Source: Acanthosepion lycidas
Taxonomy: Eukaryota > Mollusca > Cephalopoda > Sepiida > Sepiidae
NCBI GenBank assembly: GCA_963932145.1
Contig: OZ010578.1
Location: 38,040,725 to 38,104,724 of the forward strand
Length of the DNA stretch: 64,000 nucleotides
Direction of reading: 5' to 3'
In this document: positions 46,019-56,924 of the stretch, piece after piece
Layout of the letters: the number at the start of each line of letters is the position of its first letter
Position numbering within the stretch: position 1 is the stretch's first letter
Translations under genes and position numbers: made by a program
The notes under the pieces: model-generated
Databases searched by the model: none
What the model saw: only the letters and a program-made list of their open reading frames with translations
What the model was told of the DNA's origin: nothing

Positions 46019-46152
46019 GTTTAAATAGATGTCTCTTTTTGTAGTTGGGTTGAAATAGTAGTTTTTGACCCTAAATAAGCCTGCTGCAACCTCTTGTGCT
46101 CTCAGTGGTAAGTGTTACTTATTCCATTTCCATCCTTCAAGCTATCCTTATG

Positions 46153-46836
46153 CAGTGGAATCTCTGTTCATGAATTTAATTTGTTCCTGAAGGCCGTTTG
46201 TGACCCAAAATTATTTTCCCCACAGGAATCTATGTAAAATGAATTAATCCGTTCCTGGACCCCAGGTAACTGCTTATTAAATTTTTTACAACACGACTTT
46301 GTGCACAAAGTTCATAGACAAAAACAATCAAAATCAAATCTAACACAAAAAAAAGATAAACACAATACTATACAGATAGAATATAGATGAAAACTTAGTT
46401 TAATTCTAAATGTATAGAGGAGAGATGATGATGTAAGTAGAAGGGGGTGAGGAAGACGAGAGATATTATTGTTTGGAAGAGGAGTTCCCTTCTTTAAAAA
46501 AAAAAAAAAAAAAAAATTAGGTAACTGTTTTGTAGGGGTTTCTTCTCTTTTCCGTCTCTTGACACCAGTCAACACTGCTTGAAACTCACTGGGATTCTTA
46601 ATGAGATTTGTTTTTGTCTACATTTTAAAATGTTTATTTGATAATAAAAAGGTGCCTTATTTAATAATTTATAGAAAAACAACAGAAAACAGTGAAATTC
46701 AAGAGATGGCACAGCAAATTTGAACAGGGATGTGTATTAAGTGAAAGCTACACAACAACTGATGCTCTCTTGCTGATACTACCAGTTTGTTGCCCTATAT
46801 TGATGCTAGCTTACATGATTGTTGCTTGTGAACCGA
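46153..46836 (+). mobile_element. pogo/Tigger-type MITE, right end truncated
   Basis: Starts CAGTGGAATCTCTGTTCATG, the CAGTGGAACCTCGGTTC-type terminus common in Tigger-like MITEs. Family-like words GTTCCTGAAGGCCGTTTGTG and AATTAATCCGTTCCTG follow, then a CACGACTTTGTGCACAAAG hairpin. The right side reaches CTTGTGAACCGA (46825-46836), the inverted partner of the start, and then breaks off. No transposase is readable. Confidence 0.65.
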
Positions 46837-46839
46837 TTT

Positions 46840-47490
46840 ATTTTTTATAAGGTGTTCATGACTCTAGATTTTGCCGTAGTTTAATTTTTGGGCACCAAGG
46901 TCCAGCTGTTAACCTGCCATAAGACTCGTATAAGATCTTCACCAGTAAGAGATGTAGTGGTTTAGTTACTAGTCAAAAAATCTCTGAGAGGTTGGATTTC
47001 AGAACAATCAGATTTGATCATTTTATTTAACTACAATTGATTAGAAAAATGAATTAAAACAAATAAAAAAAAAACTCCCTAGAAATTTTTATTTCATTTG
47101 TTAGATCAAAGTTTTGCATTAATATGTATGTGGAACTGTGGGTATGGAAGAGGAAATTAAAAAAAACAAAAAAATAAGTAAATCCATTTTTTGCATAGAA
47201 AAGTAGCTTAGTTATCCCAAGCTCCAAGGAATCACTAAAAGGAAATAGATTTGTCCACTACACCATATGATTAGTCAGATCACTGAAAATCTGTTATTTG
47301 CTGATCAAAGGGGCAGGAATGCTGGCAAATCAAGCTAGTTGCTAGGAGATGCTATTTATTTATTTAAAAATGAAGATTTTTAATTTCTATCTAGTTTATG
47401 ATAAAATTACTATGACTGATCCTTGGTTAAATTAGAAATATTTCATTATTTCTGAGATCTGAAAAGATGACAATACTGATGACTATGAAG
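46840..47490. other. No recognised gene
   Basis: AT-rich sequence with no matches found. Confidence 0.45.
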
Positions 47491-47572
47491 TATGTATGTA
47501 TGTGTGTACACGTCCATGCACATATGTATAAATGCAAGTACATGTATGTTGAAAGTGTGTCAAAGTGTATGT

Positions 47573-47573
47573 A

Positions 47574-47638
<65 letters not shown>
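47573..47638. repeat. Microsatellite (CA)n(TA)n
   Basis: A CA run followed by a long TA run, directly before the duplicated segment at 47637. Confidence 0.95.
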
Positions 47639-47641
<3 letters not shown>

Positions 47642-48133
47642 AACAGTAAGATATATAATCTGGTGTTCTTATATTTTCTTTTTTATTTTTACAAAACAGT
47701 GCTCAATGTAAATTTACAGAGTATAAATTAACTGATTTAAAATGTTTTTTTTTTTGCTACACAGTAATAACCATGTTTAAAAAACTGAAGCCAAAAACTT
47801 CAAATTCATTCAAATTCTTCAAGCGAAGATTTATTTTTTCCATATTTTTTCTTGTTAAAAATAAAGATTAAGAGTGCTTGACTTTGATTAGGAACCAATG
47901 TATGTATATATAAATAAAAAGAAAGAACAGTAAGATATATAATCTGGCGTTCTTATTGACATTTTTTATTTTTACAAAACAGTGCTCAATATAAATTTAC
48001 AGAGCATAAATATTATAAATTAAAGATGAAATGGAACTAATGCTTTTAATTTAATTGTATAATTGAATTTGAAGTTTTTGAAACATGGTTATTACTGTGT
48101 AGCAAAAAAAAACATTTTAAATCAGTTAATTTA
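47637..48133. repeat. Composite of direct and inverted duplications
   Basis: Bases 47637-47727 repeat directly at 47923-48010 (AAAGAACAGTAAGATATATA ... ACAAAACAGTGCTCAAT). Bases ~47728-47808 repeat in inverted form at ~48058-48133 (TTAACTGATTTAAAATG, GCTACACAGTAATAACCATG, ACTTCAAATTC). The element type is unclear. Confidence 0.8.
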
Positions 48134-48204
48134 TATATCTGATTGAATAATATAGATATATTGCATCTATTTATTTTTATACTGATGCTTTTCAGTTTTT
48201 GATA

Positions 48205-48304
48205 TTAGGTTGGTACAAAAATAATGACGTAATAATGTAGTTTTTTTGACGTATTTTTTAACGTCAAAAAATGACATTACGTCATTATTTTTGCACCAAC
48301 CTAA
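48205..48304. mobile_element. 100-bp palindromic mariner MITE with TA duplication
   Basis: Ends TTAGGTTGGTACAAAAATAA and, reverse-complemented, TTAGGTTGGTGCAAAAATAA, flanked by TA on both sides (48203-48204 and 48305-48306). The arms continue with ATGACGTAAT and TTTTTTGACGT and close on an AT-only loop. Same family as 23610-23686 but with a different interior. A reverse frame covering it is a by-product. Confidence 0.92.
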
Positions 48305-48578
48305 TATTAAGATGAAATTCATCAAACAAGGTGTCATAGATTTGTAAACCAGATTATGTTCCAAGATTATATTCAGGGGTGAATTACAAAGACAAACTTA
48401 TTGTAACTGCAATAAAATCTGCATTTTCATTGTGATGGTAATTTTTTTTTTTTTTCTTTTTATAAAAATGTGCTAATGCACTCTGATTATTTAAAAATTT
48501 ATTAGTTGTAGCCGTGGCATTTTTTTGCAAAACAAGCATTTCAATATAAGGTAACTGACCAGAAATTGGTAGAAATGT

Positions 48579-49333
48579 AAAATGGTATTAAAGGCGGCCA
48601 TAGAGGAGGCCAACAACCAAACCTGTGGTGAGCTTGCTGAATGCTTTCAGTTTTCTGATGAAACAGTCAGACTTCACCTGCCTAGTATAGGAAAGGTGTA
48701 AAAGTTGAGCAAGTGGCCAACAAGTGACAGCCTGTTTCTTGTTGCTTTCTTGGTACCACAATATACCCATATTTGATAGTGATCACCATTGATGTGACAC
48801 TCCTAAGTATGCCAGACATTGGTTGTCACCATAGGAACCTGTGCTTCACACCCCATGACCAACTCTACATCCATGCAAGATCATGCTCTGTACTTGGTGG
48901 ACTAGTCAACAGATAGTGCATTATGAGCTGTTACCAACAAGCCAAACCATCACTGCAGACCTGTACTTGCAGCAGATGGGACATGTGCAACAGGCACTGA
49001 AGTAGGAGTCAGCATTGGTTAATTGCAAGGGTATACTGTTTGTCCTGGGCAATGTCAGATCTCATGTGGCGTGGGTGGCCAGGGATACCATATGGGGACT
49101 TGGCTGGGAGACACTGTACCATCCACCCTACTCCCCAGGCATTGTGCTAAAAGTTTACCACCTCTTCCATTCCCAGGAAAACCACCTTTGTGGGATATCC
49201 TTTGCAGACTTGTGGCAGGTAATCAGATTTCTTTGTGTCCAAGACACCTGATTTTTACTGCCAGGGCATTGTGCAGCTGGAGGTATGTTGACAAAAGGTT
49301 CTGGAAGTTGATGGGGATTACTGTGAGGACTAA
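48579..49333 (+). pseudogene. mariner transposase relic, plus strand
   Basis: In order: AIEEANNQTCGELAECFQF and SDETVRLHLPSIGK (48596-48696, second helix-turn-helix). A decayed segment where the first aspartate lies follows near 48780. Then come ALYLVD/QTITADLY-like text, VNCKGILFVLGNVRSH (49018-49065), RDTIWGLGWETLYHPPYSPG (49084-49143), and the ending KVLEVDGDYCED with TAA at 49331-49333. At the second and third catalytic positions glycine replaces aspartate (LGNVRSH, YSPGIVL). Multiple frame changes; inactive. Terminal repeats were not found. Confidence 0.88.
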
Positions 49334-49339
49334 CGGAAT

Positions 49340-50690
49340 GTCAAATTTTTCTAATAAATCAAAAACAGCAAGGACTTTTTTTTTTTGTTGCCTTGTCTAA
49401 TTACTCTGCAATTAGGCAGTGAGTACAATTTGCTGTAATTTTTTATACTGTTTCTTATAGAGTGATTTTTGTTTTCTTTTTAAAAGTTTCACTATCTGTC
49501 TCTGTCTATCTCTCTCTCTCTCTCTGTTTATATCTCTGTCTTGAGATCTTAGTGTCTTTATGTATCCACTTATATCAATCAGAAGCAGCAGTTTCTAACT
49601 CAGTCCTTGAAGTGCTTCTTTGGTTTATTTTTTGGGATTGAGCAGTATAGAGCTGCTTACCATGGAGCATTTGTTTGGGTATTTTGACATCAAGTTGAAT
49701 GATTGGACTTGCTCAGCAAAGCCGGTGGCAATGAATGAGTGTTTAGATGTTGATTGTATTGGCTTTTTTGAGGACCACAGTGACCTGGCATGTGAAACAC
49801 CCAGTGGATAACAAGAATTGATCTTAAACAACCTTAGTGAAATCTCCCCTGAGCATCTAACAACCCATGTCTTGGAAGAATACAGCAGGCATGCCACACC
49901 CAGGTAGTGTAGATTGCCATTTTTCGGCATTTAAGTCCTTTCTTTGACCAGACCCTATCTTTTTTGATCTGCAAAAGCAACAGTTGCCTTCACATGAGCA
50001 AATATTTCAATTTCAAGATTGCAGTGTCTGTTTATATTGATCCCAACATATGTGAATTTGTTTATACCACCTTTAGTTTGTGGACATCCATAAATATTGA
50101 TGGTGTAATGTAAGGTGTACTTAAAGATGATTGAAACATGATGTTGGTTATTTGCATTTTTGGTGTGAGTAGTCGTTGCAGTGTATGTATGTGAGTGAAA
50201 ACAACTAACAAAGTGTTGTAGTTAAATTTTTTTATGTAATTTTTCATGTACTTATATAATTTTTTATTTTTCAGGACATAAATTATATGAAAATTATCTG
50301 AATATTTTCTAAGCGCTTTCAGCTATACTTTTAGCCATTATCAAGGATGAATTTTATTTTACTTTTAACTGAATATATGTGCTGTGTTTGGAAAATAAAA
50401 CATTCCTATAGATACATACATAAAACAATACATATATTCAGTGAAGGCTCTTTCACTTGTTTCCTACAACAATCCTGGAAAATATTTCTGTATTTTCATT
50501 TGTAAAGTCAAGCCATGATGCTGATAGAAGGAAGATGCCAAGAAAGCCTTTCTAGCTTTGACGAGCATGCACTTTGGTGATCAGTAGGCCTGCCATTTGT
50601 CTTGATCTTTTATTATGAATGTCAACATGCTCCAAGTGTCTTCCCTGATGTGAAGACTGGCCTTTCTGAAACCTAAAAAATTGTATCAAG
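49340..50690. other. No recognised gene
   Basis: A (TC)n tract lies near 49500-49525. Opposing open frames at 49620-49811 (plus) and 49625-49930 (reverse, 101 residues) have no features I recognise. The block 49560-49930 is less AT-rich and may be an unrecognised repeat. Confidence 0.4.
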
Positions 50691-50699
50691 TGTTAGTAA

Positions 50700-51455
50700 G
50701 GTGGAGAGGCTGTGCAAAGACAATTGGATTGTGGTGCTTGCTCTGATAAAGGAGAATTATCATACCCTATAGCCTTGGGCATTTGGGTTGTCATGTTTAA
50801 AAAACATGACAAGGCATCATTCACCTGGCTGCTGACTCAAGGTGCACTCTTTTACAGTGAGACTTTTTTTTTTTTTTTTTTTTTTGTCAAAATGCATTCA
50901 TTGTTGGGTGCAGCTATATTAAATACCTCATTGAGTTGAATGTCCCTGCATTGCATCATTCATTACCCTTCAGAATGTTGAGGGATTGAGGGAGAGGTAC
51001 TTTTTGCAAACTGGATCCATAAATACAAAAATTCAAAATTAATTTAACCTTTAAACTAAAACTAAAATATCCCTCATTAAACAAATCATGACATTAAGTA
51101 ACTCTAAAAGAGTTGAAATGCCATTTAAAAAAAAAAAATGATAGTAATATGGAGGAGACCATCAAGCATGCCTTCTTTCACTGGGAAATCTTATATCTGT
51201 TATGTCGGCTTGTTTGAAGGTCACATTATTTACATGAGTCATGGATGGTTCTTGGAAGCCATTTCTGTATGTAGCAACATGGGCCTATTGGTCATGAATA
51301 AACATTACATGTTTCTGTTTATTAGCTTTGAGATGAATGGTGATTTTGTATGGCATGAATGGAGGAAGTCCATAAAGGCTGGCTTGCTTTTTCCACTTCA
51401 TCTGGTTGTATACTTTAAACTCAATCTTAAGGTTAATGCAAGAGTAGTGTGAGAG
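50700..51455 (+). pseudogene. LINE ORF2 C-terminal (zf-RVT-like) relic
   Basis: The part at 50785-50860 reads KKHDKASFTWLLTQGALFYSE, like the region before the zinc-finger in some LINE ORF2 proteins. A T-run (50865-50885) interrupts it. From 51140 a 104-residue frame runs to TGA 51450-51452. In its other frame it begins EETIKHAFFHW, reminiscent of the ETxEHxFxxCP zf-RVT motif, and it ends FPLHLVVYFKLNLKVNARV. Cysteines of the zinc finger are lost. It differs from LINE I, LINE II and RTE. Clade uncertain. Confidence 0.5.
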
Positions 51456-51659
51456 AAGCTGCATTTATTTATTAGTCTTTAATGAAAGGAGTGCAAATTT
51501 TCCACTTTTGTGTCATTGAATGAGGCTAATGAAGAATGACATTTTGTACTGATTGGTTAGGGAGTTCAGCAAAGTTAGTATAGTTTTTTTTTTCTTTTGT
51601 TAAAATTAATTTAACTTGGCAAGGGAATGTATGTTCTCTTGAGTGAATCAAACATTTTG

Positions 51660-51975
51660 TATGGTTTATCAACCTTTTGCAGGTTATTTCAAGCCAGAAA
51701 ATATTTTTAGATTGTAAGAATTCTTTATTTTATTTTTTTTTTTTCAAGATAACAATGGTTTAGTGATACAGATTTAACTAATTAACCCATAGTTGGAGGG
51801 AGAAGTAGATTCATACCTTTCCCAAGGGTATTTGCATGTAAGTGAATATAACAAACCCAGTGGGAGTTAGAACTTGGCTCTCCTAGTAATAATTCTGAGC
51901 CAATTATCTATTAAACCATCTGTACATCCAAGCTTATTGTATCTGATATTCCCAAGCTGTTGCTCATTTAGATAC
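51660..51975 (-). repeat. SINE-B, reverse strand
   Basis: Starts GGTTTATCAACCTTTTGCAG and runs to CTCATTTAGATAC. Reverse-complemented it has GATGGTTTAATAGATAATTGG (A box) and CCAAGTTCTAACTCC (B box). It abuts the RTE fragment that follows. Confidence 0.75.
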
Positions 51976-52235
51976 ATGTGACCATGAAGTTTTAAAGAAA
52001 ATGGAAACAAGAAGGATGCTTATGCTTAGAATCAGAAAGAGACAGTTTATATTGTTGGGACACATACTGAGGAAAAAGCTCTTGGAGAATTTAGCATACA
52101 GAAGACATATTGAAGGCAGGTGAGGCAGAAGGGAATGGCAAGTAATGAGTTTGTGTAAATGGTTGGCAGAACAAGGAGTGGGAGGGATAGTAAGGAGACA
52201 AACATTGCTTAGAGCTATAATAAAGGATAACAAAA
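51976..52235 (+). pseudogene. RTE-type LINE 3' fragment
   Basis: Begins inside the RTE coding end: DHEVLKKMETRRMLMLRIRK, then RQFILLGHILRKKLLENLAY, then a WQVMSLCKWLAEQGVGGIVRR-like segment in a shifted frame. It is truncated on the left where SINE-B adjoins. Confidence 0.8.
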
Positions 52236-52462
52236 ATGTCCATGATACGTTCTTTTTTTTTTTTTTTTTTTAAAGTGCAAGAAACAAACAATTTAAAAAC
52301 TAAATTTAAATCTGCAAAATGTGAGAAAATTGTTTGCGGGAAGATATTTAAAACTTATTTAATTCCTTTCATATGTTAAATTGATCATTACTTGCTTTTG
52401 GCACCAAAATATTAGTTTTTGATAGAATGTTCTTGTATTGCTCAGAAAATTATGTTCTAGAC

Positions 52463-53032
52463 CAGTGCTTCTCAAACTATCTGATGTGGCATACTGGCAG
52501 TTTCATTTCTCAATTTGCAATGAACCTGTGAGTAAAGCTTTCCAATCCAGCTGCTTCTTTGTTTTATATTTTTTATTTTTATTTTTTTTATTACATGTGT
52601 CCTATTTCAGGGCTATTCTGAGACAATCTGTACTAAACATGAGGAAATGATGTCTTATTCATTCTAAGGCCAGTCATCATTGATGTAACACTCTTCCCTT
52701 TGTGTAAGGGATCAGTACCATATTTGTGCCACATAATTATGTAATAATGATCCGAGAAAATATTATTTGAGCATTTGTAGTATTATTCATTTATACCAGA
52801 AAAATATAATGAATATAATAAAATTTGCATCTTTTTTTTTTTTTTTTTTTTTTTTCAATTTTTTATTTATATTGATTTTGTAAATCAGTAATTCTAAAAA
52901 CTTAAATGAAAATGCTAAGAAAAAAAACTGTTATATATCTCCAGCAGTTTAGAAAGTGACTACCATTTCTTTGCTTCCTGGAAACACTCTATGTACTGGC
53001 ACTAGTTACATACCACATTTTGAGTAGCACTG
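52463..53032. mobile_element. hAT-type MITE, 570 bp
   Basis: Left end CAGTGCTTCTCAAACTATCT. Right end reverse-complemented CAGTGCTACTCAAAATGTGG. Both are followed inside by TGGCATACTGGCAG/TAGTGCCAG-like words. The flanks TTCTAGAC (52455-52462) and ATATAGAC (53033-53040) match at 6 of 8 bases, as expected for an aged 8-bp hAT target duplication. No transposase. Confidence 0.75.
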
Positions 53033-53419
53033 ATATAGACCTCAATTCCTTTTTTAGAGTAGTGGATATATTTTTTGTATAGAAAATGTGTCAATGAACC
53101 CACTACTCTTTATCCACAGACTGTTACTGTCTCCTGTCTCTTTTGTGTTTCATGTAATCTCTTTTGTCCAGTGATGAATGAATGGATGGATGTATTATAT
53201 GTGGAAGGCAGTTATCACTTTTCCCAGAAGGAGCGTGATCTTTTATAGCTAGATATAGTGGAGCTTTACTCTTATTATTACTGTTTCCATAGCTTGGTCA
53301 TCAGATATTGTCTCTATTTTTACTCACCAAATTACCACTAATATATAGTTTTATTTAGTAAAAATAGAACATTAGTAGTGCCAACATGACTTATGACTTA
53401 CTATAAAATCTTATAAAAT

Positions 53420-53422
53420 ATA

Positions 53423-53449
<27 letters not shown>
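53420..53449. repeat. Poly-T tract
   Basis: About 30 T bases. One of several long T-runs on this strand. Confidence 0.9.
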
Positions 53450-53453
<4 letters not shown>

Positions 53454-53629
53454 CCAACCAGTCGGTATTATGCATTGGATGATCATGTTTGTTTTCTCTT
53501 TCATTAAAATGAATCAATGAAGTAAAAAATAAATAAAAATTTGCACTGTATTTTCAGTATGCAAACCAAAGTAATATACTGAATCTAGAGCTAATTTTTG
53601 AATTTGTTTATTATGTTTACTGTTCAGTA

Positions 53630-54040
53630 CACTATTGGTATGTGGCTAAGTGGTTAGAACATTTGCTTTCTGACCATGAGACCAGCGTGCAGCACCTTTT
53701 TGAAATTTCCTGAAAACCATACCACAGGTTGAGCCAATCCTTGAGAGTGAAAGTGGGTAGATAGAATTATTTAGGAACTGTTGATGTTTGTGCTAGCATG
53801 AAATCACAAGTCATTATGACTGAGAGTTTGAGTGTACTGGTCTTGTTAATCATGCCAGATAATGCCCTCTCTCCTAGAAACTGTAACTAAGGTCCACTCA
53901 GCATAGTTACAGTATAAATGGCAGGTGGGCTCTGTGGGTGTTGAAAAAACACAAATGTGCCTGAGCAGATGTCTGCAACAAGGATTGGCTGGCCACCCTA
54001 GTAGACAGGAATACTCAGATATGAGTGGCCAGCCATTACA
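53630..54040 (+). repeat. SINE-C, plus strand, with head
   Basis: Head GTGGCTAAGTGGTTAGAACA (A box), then TTGAGAGTGAAAGTGGGTAG, GAGTGTACTGGTCTT and GTCTGCAACAAGGATTGGC. Shares CATTTGCTTTCTGACCATGA with 32.7 kb. Confidence 0.8.
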
Positions 54041-54228
54041 CTATTGTACTGTATAAACATAGAAATGTTAGAAATAGCATAGAAATAACATTAAGCAATT
54101 TGAAGTTGGTTGGCACAAGCCTTTTACATGTATAGAATATCTGTAATAGTCATTAGGTACATCTTCTCTCATTTAGTGACCAAGTTGCTGGAATGGAATC
54201 TGCTCATTAGGTGAGGAGTAGCTGTCTG

Positions 54229-54263
<35 letters not shown>

Positions 54264-54314
54264 TATAAAAATTTTGTGTATAAACTGAATTAATACTTTC
54301 CAAATTAATTTGTT

Positions 54315-54395
54315 ACCAATGCTGGCTCATGTCACCCAAGGATATAAGCCTATAATTTCTTAACAACTTTGGGTTCAAATCCCAGCAGTACCTCA
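54315..54395 (+). repeat. tRNA-like sequence, probably SINE head
   Basis: TGGCTCATGTCACCCAAGG (A-box-like) and GGGTTCAAATCCCAGC (a perfect B box with a GGG/CCC stem). The putative anticodon loop reads TTCTTAA, as in lysine tRNAs. The seven bases where the acceptor stem should be do not pair, so this is a tRNA-derived repeat or pseudogene. Confidence 0.45.
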
Positions 54396-54399
54396 TTGG

Positions 54400-56270
54400 C
54401 ATTTCTTCAAGTATTTAATTGATGGTCTGCATGCATGAGCAGAACATTTATGTATCTGCTACTCTTGAAACCTAACCGTTTTCTGTTCTGATCATAGTTT
54501 TCACTGATCTTTTTACTTGGGTCTACATTACAAGAATTGTTTCTGAATTTTGTAAAATAATAGATATGTGGTAGTAGGTAAGTAAATTTATTGAGAGTGG
54601 CCATAACCCATTTCCTCTTGGTGTCAGTTTAAACTAATGCCTTTTTTTAATCAATATGTTTTAACTATAATCATAAACTATAATATTTTTTAAGTGAAAT
54701 TTCACTGAAATATGTTGAAAAATATTCAAATTTCCATCTGAAATCAAGAAAATATAATAAACTTTTAAGCAAAAATGATCCCAATATATAGGAAAAAGGC
54801 ATCAGTTCCATTGACACCATGAGGCTATGGATTTAACAAGTATAAATATGCTGTCCTTACATATATAAAAAAATTTTTTTCACTTCACAATCATCACTAA
54901 TGTCATAATTTTTTACAGGTGAGTGTATTAAGCAATGGTTAATTCCACCTGTGTATTTGTGTTTCACCTTTTGATGCTCATGCATTATGTAAAAGTAATT
55001 GTGAGAGGACTATCATTTTTTTTTTTTTTTTTTAATTGCTTACAGTTCAGTAAATTTATGAATATTGTGTTTAAATTAGGTACAACATAAAGCAGAAAGG
55101 TACATTTTATGCTGTTTTGCATAATTTCTTATCTGAAAAGTTAACTGGTTTTATTTATAACAGCACTCTTAGTATATTTGTTCATCAAAATATAAGAAGA
55201 AATCATTGCATCATGTTTTTAACACTTTGAACCTTGACCCTCTAATGAATATGGTATATGCACTTTCACACAGCTCAAGTTCAAATGTCTTAAAGGCTTG
55301 AAATGAAATAGTATTCTTATTTATATACTTCCCCTTTTTTTTTTTGTTTTTATTTTATTAGTCAAACTTTGAGTCACATATTAGAAAGTCTCAGTTACAT
55401 TAGTATTGAAAAACTAACTCAAATCAAGGAATGTTCACAAATTGATGCAAATACTTTTAATATAAAAACACATACAGTTTTCGATCACAGTTCGCTGACC
55501 AATAATCTGGAGACTCTAGTATATTATGCTTATCGATTTGTTATCAAGTAAAGTTTTCTGTATAATTTGGGAATCCCTTGATATTTTGCTATTGTCTTGT
55601 TTCTCTCTTTATCATGATTATTTATAATTATTAGTCATATGACTTGCTATTGTTCTGTAAATTTAAGCCAAATAAGTGTCGTGTACTTTATAGAATGTTT
55701 TGTATTGATCTTTTTTCTTGTGACCTTAAAACTTTAATCTGTTGAAATTTACACATGAACAGTGCTCTAATAAGCTTATATACAAAACAATCTGAACACC
55801 TTCTCGGCCTAGATTTTTTTTTTTTTTTTTCCAAGGATTTTAGCTTTCTATTTTTTTAAAAAATGTCTGTTGACTTACTGAATATATTACAAAACTGTGC
55901 TTTCTTTAAAGCAAGCTTTAGTATTGTGTTCTTCCCTCTAGTTTGCATATTGTTTACATACAACAAAATGTCGGTTTCTTTTCTTTAAATGGGTTGAGAA
56001 TGTTAACCGTTCTCAACCATTTTAACCCCCTGTATACAACTGTAGTTGAAATTATCAGTAGGAACCAATGTAAATCCCTGTTTTTAGTTACATCGGAATG
56101 GCACCAACTGTGCAACTATTTACTTCTTGTTTTAATATTCAGAGCTGGTATTAAACATTTTAAGTTTCTGAAGCTTTTATCTGTTTGCTTTTTAAATTGA
56201 CTATTTCAGGATGTTACTATTTCTGTCCTATAATAGTCATTACATTTCCAGGCACATTCCATATCACTAA
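54400..56270. other. No recognised gene
   Basis: AT-rich with T-runs at 55017-55033 and 55815-55830. Open frames at 55369-55551 and 55943-56200 have no family features. Confidence 0.5.
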
Positions 56271-56276
56271 ATTGTG

Positions 56277-56630
56277 ACAACAATTATAGAACAGGTGTAG
56301 TTTAGTATGTGACTCACCTCAGATAATGCCAGAATATACATTGCCAGGTGCATCTGATAAGGGTTGACCTGACAGGTAAGCTTCTTGCCCACCAAGTGCA
56401 GATTTGTACCTCACAGGATTTCGCTGGTTGTCCTGGCATGTTGAACACCTGATGGGCACATGTGAGAAAGAACTGTGTGTCAAATGGATATATAACCACC
56501 CCCAAGAGAGAAGACCTCTCCCTCACATTTAATGCTCACATTCAGATGTGGCCTAAGGACAGATATATACACTGGCTGACAGTAAGAGACAAAGCCCTGA
56601 GTTAAATAAGAGAGGAAGTCACATGTCATC
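56277..56630. other. Less AT-rich block of unknown origin
   Basis: Clearly different composition from its surroundings. A 70-residue reverse frame (56314-56526) has four cysteines but no motif I can name. It could be an unrecognised repeat or an old coding fragment. Confidence 0.35.
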
Positions 56631-56924
56631 AAAATATATAATGGTATTTCATTATAGTAGTAACATTTTACAATAACAATGTGGCACTAAAGTAATCAAA
56701 ACATTGACAAACATGGGATTGAATAAAATTTGTTGATGGTTAAAACTATTTCTTTTTGCCATCTTAACAATATTTCTTTCTTTTTTTTTTTTCTTATGAC
56801 TATCTAAATTGTAATAAATTTAATAGCTGAACAAATTACTTTTATACTACCATTTTATAGTTAAGCAAGCAAGAATACATCAGTGTCTAAGTGTAATATT
56901 TACTCACGAACGCAGGTGTCTCCC

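Noticed and set aside
49620..49930. Overlapping 63- and 101-residue frames on opposite strands
   Set aside because: Neither shows a recognisable domain. They overlap each other, and the block may be a repeat.
54315..54395. Lysine-type tRNA gene
   Set aside because: The B box and T-arm are good, but the acceptor stem does not pair and no terminator T-run is placed as expected.
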